Assembly (NCBI GenBank): GCA_947381415.1
Contig: CANCVB010000008.1
Span: 1-64,000 of the forward strand
Direction: 5' to 3'
DNA from: Burkholderiales bacterium
Lineage (GTDB): Bacteria; Pseudomonadota; Gammaproteobacteria; Burkholderiales; Burkholderiaceae_C
Length of the DNA: 64,000 nt
Every line of letters starts with the position of its first letter. Within the stretch, counting starts at the first letter, position 1. The translations under genes and the position numbers were made by a program. The notes under the pieces were generated by a model. The model had not been told where the DNA came from and searched no databases. It saw only the letters and a list, made by a program, of their open reading frames with translations. Shown here in pieces: positions 60,292-64,000 of this stretch.

Positions 60292-60759
60292 ATGGCACAT
60301 GCCCTTATTGAGAAGCGGTCACCTCATCGCAGAAGAGCGTTGGATGGTGTTTTGTTTAACCTTCCGTTGGGTGTTGTGATTTCTGACCCCGAGGGTTATG
60401 TTCTTAATGTGAATCCTTTTTTCACTTCAATGACCGGTTATACATTGCAAGAAGTTAAGCACGATACAGTTGAGAAGTTGCTTAATGGACCGTTAACCGA
60501 TGTACTTGCCTTAAAAAAAATAGCAATTTCCCTAGGTCAAAAAACCCAATTCATGGGGCAGTTACTTCACTATCGGAAAAATGGATCGATATTTCTTGAC
60601 CAGTACAGTATTTCACCCATCTTTAACAGTGCGGGTGAACTTGCCAACTTTATTTCTTTGTCACAAGTAATGACTGACATGATCCCTCACACTTCTTCCT
60701 CAAAAGCCATGCTTTCAGTCGATGAAATGGATGCGTTGTTTGGTTCCCAGTTGTCCTGA
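60292..60759 (+). CDS. Stand-alone PAS-domain protein
   Basis: This 155-residue protein is mostly one PAS domain (about 18-130): NLPLGVVISDPEGYVLNVNP, FFTSMTGYTLQEV, and YSISPIFNSAGELANFISLS. There is no kinase, GGDEF or other output domain, and the short C-terminal part is polar. It may act by protein contact, for example with the neighbouring c-di-GMP enzymes. It resembles PAS modules of bacteriophytochrome-like or LOV-like proteins but lacks the LOV Cys motif. It converges with the MFS gene three bases away. Confidence 0.75.
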   Translation: MAHALIEKRSPHRRRALDGVLFNLPLGVVISDPEGYVLNVNPFFTSMTGYTLQEVKHDTVEKLLNGPLTDVLALKKIAISLGQKTQFMGQLLHYRKNGSIFLDQYSISPIFNSAGELANFISLSQVMTDMIPHTSSSKAMLSVDEMDALFGSQLS

Positions 60760-60762
60760 TTC

Positions 60763-61962
60763 TTAGGGTTGCTTGGTTGTCCATGATGCGATCTTGTCCA
60801 GTGCCAGTATCACCACCCCCAACAGACAACACCCTGCGCTGGCGTAAAACGCAGTCTCAGCGCCCCATTGGCTCCATAACCAGCCTGCCGTGGTGCTAGA
60901 GAGCAACATCGCCAACCCCAGTGCCAGGTTGTAAAAACCGTAAGCGGTGCCACGCAGGTCTTCGGGCGCTTCATTGGCCACCATGGACGCGAGCAAGCCT
61001 TGGGTCATGCCCATGTGCAATCCCCATAAACCGACCCCAGCCAGCACATACGTCCAGTGAGGCCCCGCAGCAAAACACATATTTGCGCCCAGCAGCAACA
61101 GCAATCCTCCCGCCAGCATGGCGGTATGGCTGAAGCGGTCTGACAGCACACCCAGCGGATAGGCACTGGCGGCATACACCACGTTCATCACGACCATCAC
61201 CAATGGCACAAAAGCAATAGGAATATCGCTGTCGAATGCACGCAGCACCAAAAATGCTTCACTGAATCTGGCCAAACCCAATACCGCGCCCATCATCACC
61301 ACAAAACCGTAGCGCGGACTCAGTTGTTTGAGGTGGGCCCATTGCAAGGGATGAACCTGGGCAGCGTCTGACGTTTTGAGGGGTTCGTTCACTGCCAACA
61401 ACAACAAGACGGCCAACACGGCAGGGATGCACGCCACCCAAAACACCCACTGAAAATGGTTGGACCACAAGAGCATCAATGACACCGCCAATAACGGTCC
61501 TATGAATGCACCCACCGTGTCGATGGATTGGCGCAATCCAAAAGCTGCACCACGTATGGATGCAGGTGTGATGTCGACAATCAAAGCGTCACGGGGCGCG
61601 TCACGTATGCCTTTGCCAATGCGGTCTAAAAACCTGCCTCCCATGATGACTGACACCGAGGTGGCCAAGGGAAACACGGGCTTGGTCAGTGCACTCAGCG
61701 CATAACCTGCCACGACCAAGGCTTTGCGGCGCCCAAGGTAATCGGTGAGGGTGCCCGAGAACACTTTGAGCACCAAGGCAGTGGACTCCGCGACGCCTTC
61801 AATCACGCCGATGGTCAAGACACTGATACCCATGGTGGTGAGCAAATACATGGGTAACAAGCTGTGAACCATCTCGGACGAGATGTCGGTCAACATACTG
61901 ACAAAACCAAGTATCCAAACGTTGGTAGGGATACGCTCGGCCAAGGCAGGCGTTTGGTTCAC
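60763..61962 (-). CDS. MFS transporter
   Basis: This protein has about twelve hydrophobic segments and MFS loop motifs: GTLTDYLGRRKALVV between helices two and three, and PLGVLSDRFSHTA in the second half. GTG at 61962, overlapping the upstream stop (GTGA), gives 399 residues; a TTG at 61992 is the longer alternative. The substrate is unknown; FLDRIGKGIRDAPRDALI resembles a drug/metabolite exporter branch. It appears to be co-translated with the small secreted protein gene. Confidence 0.85.
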   Translation of the reverse strand: MNQTPALAERIPTNVWILGFVSMLTDISSEMVHSLLPMYLLTTMGISVLTIGVIEGVAESTALVLKVFSGTLTDYLGRRKALVVAGYALSALTKPVFPLATSVSVIMGGRFLDRIGKGIRDAPRDALIVDITPASIRGAAFGLRQSIDTVGAFIGPLLAVSLMLLWSNHFQWVFWVACIPAVLAVLLLLAVNEPLKTSDAAQVHPLQWAHLKQLSPRYGFVVMMGAVLGLARFSEAFLVLRAFDSDIPIAFVPLVMVVMNVVYAASAYPLGVLSDRFSHTAMLAGGLLLLLGANMCFAAGPHWTYVLAGVGLWGLHMGMTQGLLASMVANEAPEDLRGTAYGFYNLALGLAMLLSSTTAGWLWSQWGAETAFYASAGCCLLGVVILALDKIASWTTKQP

Positions 61963-62345
61963 GGGGAGCTTGTGTTGGAGGGGGCGGTACAAATCGCATT
62001 GTTCCCATGAACAGGAACAGCTTGCCCAAACACAAAGTCAGTTTTTAATATATTGAAAACCATGCAAGAGGTTTTACCTTTAGGGGTGTTGAAAACCATG
62101 TTGCATTGTGCGCGTCCTTCGGGACCTTTGCCCCATACGGGTTTGACGTAGCTGACTTTGCCAATGGGTACGTTGAATTCTTTGGCAACTCCCGCCAAAT
62201 CATTGCGGCTGTAACCGCGGATGCGTTTGCAGTTGTCTTGCGACACGAACAAAACGTGGGGTTGAACTGTGGCGCCCCACGACACGGACCAGCTACCCAG
62301 TATGCTCAAGATAGCAAGGAATGTGTAAAGGAAAGACAAAGGCAT
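61959..62345 (-). CDS. Small secreted hypothetical protein
   Basis: This 128-residue protein has a signal peptide (about 1-24, cleavage near SWG-ATV) and a mature part with three Cys residues (one in DNCKRIRGYSR) that could form disulfides or bind a ligand. No family is recognised. Its start is only 17 bases from the divergent tRNA deaminase start, so its promoter must overlap that gene. It overlaps the MFS gene by four bases. Confidence 0.6.
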   Translation of the reverse strand: MPLSFLYTFLAILSILGSWSVSWGATVQPHVLFVSQDNCKRIRGYSRNDLAGVAKEFNVPIGKVSYVKPVWGKGPEGRAQCNMVFNTPKGKTSCMVFNILKTDFVFGQAVPVHGNNAICTAPSNTSSP

Positions 62346-62362
62346 GGGTTACATTGTGACGC

Positions 62363-63748
62363 ATGAATGACGAACACTTCATGCAAATGGCGTTGGCGCA
62401 AGCCAAACAGGCACAAGACAGCGGTGAGGTTCCTGTGGGTGCGGTCGTGGTGCAGCAGGGCAGGGTGGTGGCTCAAGCCCATAACGCCCCCATTCGATTG
62501 AACGACCCCTGCGCACATGCCGAGGTATTGGCGCTACGTTCAGCAGCAGAGCAGTTGGGCAATTACCGATTGGATGACTGCACCTTGTACGTCACCTTAG
62601 AGCCTTGCCCCATGTGTGTGGGTGCTTTGTTGCATGCGCGTGTCCAGCGTGTGGTGTGGGGTGCCGCTGAACCCAAAACTGGGGCTGCAGGTTCGGTGGT
62701 TGACTTGTTGAACAATCCCCAGTTAAACCACCATACCCAGCAGCAAGGCGGTGTGTTGGCGCAACAAGCCAGTCTTTTGATGCAGCAATTTTTCAAAACC
62801 CAGCGAGCTCAACAAAAAATGAATTCTCCATTGCCTCTGCGTGACGATGCATTGCGTACACCCGATGCCTGTTTTGACAATGTGCCTGGCTACCCGTGGC
62901 AACCGCACTACCTTAACGATTTACCCAGCTTGAACGGTTTGCGCATGCACTACCTGGATGAAGGGCCGCAGGATGCGCAAGTGACTTGGTTGTGTTTGCA
63001 TGGTAATCCCGCTTGGAGTTACCTCTACCGAAAAATGATTCCGGTGTTCTTGCACGCTGGGCACCGTGTCGTGGCCCCCGATATGCCGGGCTTTGGCAAA
63101 AGTGACAAACCCAAAAAAGACAACGCCCACAGTTTTCATTGGCATCGCCAAGTGTTGCTGGAGCTGGTCGAGGCGTTGGACCTGCAACATATTCATTTGG
63201 TGGTGCAGGACTGGGGTGGCATCTTGGGTTTGACCTTACCCATGGCGGCACGTGAGCGATACCAAGGTTTATTGCTCATGAACACCACCTTGGCAACCGC
63301 ACAGCAACCTTTAAGCGCAGGTTTTTTGGCGTGGCGCCAGATGTGTGCTGACAAGCCACTGTTTGATGTGGGCCGCTTGTTTGCCAGAGGCAATCCGCAC
63401 ATGTCAGAAGCCGAATGCGCCGCCTACAACGCCCCTTTTCCAGATGCAGGGCACCGAGCCGCCTTGCGCGCTTTTCCACCCATGGTGCCAGAGTTTGCCC
63501 ATAGCGAGGGTGCTGAAATCTCTCGGCAAGCACAAAGCTTTTGGCGTGACGATTGGCAAGGCAAAAGTTTCATGGCGATTGGTGCCCAAGACCCTGTGTT
63601 GGGGGAACCCGTGATGCAAGCTTTGAGACAATCGATACGCCACTGTCCCGAACCCATGGTCTTGCCCGATGCAGGACATTTTGTGCAAGAGCATGGAGAA
63701 GAGATTGCGAAAGAAGCCTTGCAGGCTTTGGCCCCCAACAAGCTCTAG
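62363..63748 (+). CDS. tadA: tRNA adenosine deaminase TadA fused to haloalkane-dehalogenase-like hydrolase
   Basis: This 461-residue product has two complete domains. Residues 1-150 are tRNA-specific adenosine deaminase: His52 and Glu54 in HAEVLAL, and Cys82 and Cys85 in EPCPMC bind zinc. It makes inosine at tRNA position 34. Residues ~153-461 are an alpha/beta hydrolase of the haloalkane dehalogenase group: HGNPAWSY with Asn215, nucleophile Asp283 and Trp284 in VQDWGG, Asp410 in IGAQDPVLG, and His439 in DAGHFVQE. Met153 could be an internal start for the hydrolase alone. The fusion is in one uninterrupted frame. Confidence 0.9.
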   Translation: MNDEHFMQMALAQAKQAQDSGEVPVGAVVVQQGRVVAQAHNAPIRLNDPCAHAEVLALRSAAEQLGNYRLDDCTLYVTLEPCPMCVGALLHARVQRVVWGAAEPKTGAAGSVVDLLNNPQLNHHTQQQGGVLAQQASLLMQQFFKTQRAQQKMNSPLPLRDDALRTPDACFDNVPGYPWQPHYLNDLPSLNGLRMHYLDEGPQDAQVTWLCLHGNPAWSYLYRKMIPVFLHAGHRVVAPDMPGFGKSDKPKKDNAHSFHWHRQVLLELVEALDLQHIHLVVQDWGGILGLTLPMAARERYQGLLLMNTTLATAQQPLSAGFLAWRQMCADKPLFDVGRLFARGNPHMSEAECAAYNAPFPDAGHRAALRAFPPMVPEFAHSEGAEISRQAQSFWRDDWQGKSFMAIGAQDPVLGEPVMQALRQSIRHCPEPMVLPDAGHFVQEHGEEIAKEALQALAPNKL

Positions 63749-63776
63749 ACTATGCTTTTTTGCCTTTGGACAAAGC

Positions 63777-64000
63777 ATGCACATTTACCTGATTTCGCCC
63801 TCTGGCGCGGTGCGCGATAAAGCCGCTTTGCGTTTGGGCATCAAGCGTTTGAAACATCTGGGCCACACGGTGGCGTTAGACCCCGATGCTTTAAGCAGCG
63901 AGCAGCGCTTTGCGGGCGATGACGACGCCCGCGTTTTGGCAGTGGCGCGGGCGGCGGCCAGCGGTGCTGACGTGGTGATGCTTACGCGCGGCGGCTATGG
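63777..64000 (+). CDS. ldcA: LD-carboxypeptidase (LdcA/MccF family), 5' part
   Basis: ATG at 63777 opens a frame running beyond the window. The 74 visible residues start MHIYLISPSGAVRDKAALR, contain RFAGDDDARV, and end VVMLTRGGYG, the S66-family pattern. The nucleophile Ser region (GxSD) is outside. The enzyme releases D-Ala from murein tetrapeptides in cell-wall recycling. It lies 28 bases after the fused deaminase gene. Confidence 0.8.
   Translation, partial: MHIYLISPSGAVRDKAALRLGIKRLKHLGHTVALDPDALSSEQRFAGDDDARVLAVARAAASGADVVMLTRGGY

Overview
The window looks like the chromosome of a freshwater betaproteobacterium of the order Burkholderiales, probably Comamonadaceae (Limnohabitans- or Rhodoferax-like). 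This is inferred from the gene families, an Entner-Doudoroff (ED) route for sugars, a hydroquinone/hydroxyquinol pathway with its own branched-chain-type ABC importer, and a TadA-dehalogenase fusion. It divides into an AT-rich accessory segment (about 1-8700) and an ordinary-composition chromosome (8761-64000).

Accessory segment (1-8700). It opens with the 3' end of a tyrosine recombinase. Next come two leftward small genes, one of a DUF6641-like family, a rightward HUH-type Rep-like gene, a 320-bp non-coding stretch packed with 15 AGCT tetranucleotides, and a second complete XerC/D-like integrase. A small H-NS-like protein and an unknown gene run leftward. Five rightward genes follow: a membrane protein, two unknown proteins, a PD-(D/E)XK nuclease embedded in seven copies of a ~45-residue repeat, and a DUF4268 nuclease-like protein. 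This set of three unknowns plus two nuclease-like proteins is the best candidate here for an undescribed defence or selfish system.

Sugar catabolism (8761-20389). Eight leftward genes form one overlapping unit: ABC ATPase, FucU/RbsD mutarotase, ROK repressor, zwf, pgl, edd, eda and pgi. The divergent unit carries a periplasmic sugar-binding protein, a permease and a PfkB-type fructokinase. Together they import a sugar (probably fructose), phosphorylate it, isomerise it and run it through the ED pathway. Two adjacent perfect inverted repeats sit in the shared control region.

Aromatic catabolism (20378-33523). After a DsbA-fold isomerase and a LysR regulator come a two-subunit hydroquinone 1,2-dioxygenase, an aldehyde dehydrogenase, maleylacetate reductase, a five-gene ABC importer, a Dabb protein, an intradiol hydroxyquinol dioxygenase and a two-subunit 3-oxoadipate CoA-transferase. 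Hydroquinone and hydroxyquinol would both converge on maleylacetate and 3-oxoadipate. A perfect 8-bp inverted repeat precedes the first dioxygenase gene.

Housekeeping, efflux and stress (33550-46385). This part holds metY, a CoA-binding protein, a cold-shock protein, infA, a methyltransferase, and a three-gene MacAB-like exporter with a perfect FNR box upstream. Envelope and stress genes follow: BON lipoprotein, glycine-zipper lipoprotein and a YqjD/YqjE-type operon with an overlooked 59-residue third gene. Three Crp/Fnr-family regulators occur within about 4 kb, one of them a true four-cysteine Fnr.

Tad pilus and c-di-GMP (46389-60759). A leftward flp-tadV-rcpC-rcpA-lipoprotein-tadZ-tadA-tadB-tadC operon faces a rightward AraC-tadE-tadG unit. 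A separate leftward operon joins a diguanylate cyclase, an HD-GYP phosphodiesterase and another TadE-like pseudopilin, tying c-di-GMP turnover to the pilus.

Right end (60763-64000). An MFS transporter, a small secreted protein, a tRNA adenosine deaminase fused to a haloalkane-dehalogenase-like hydrolase, and the start of an LD-carboxypeptidase gene. I saw no rRNA, tRNA or CRISPR array.
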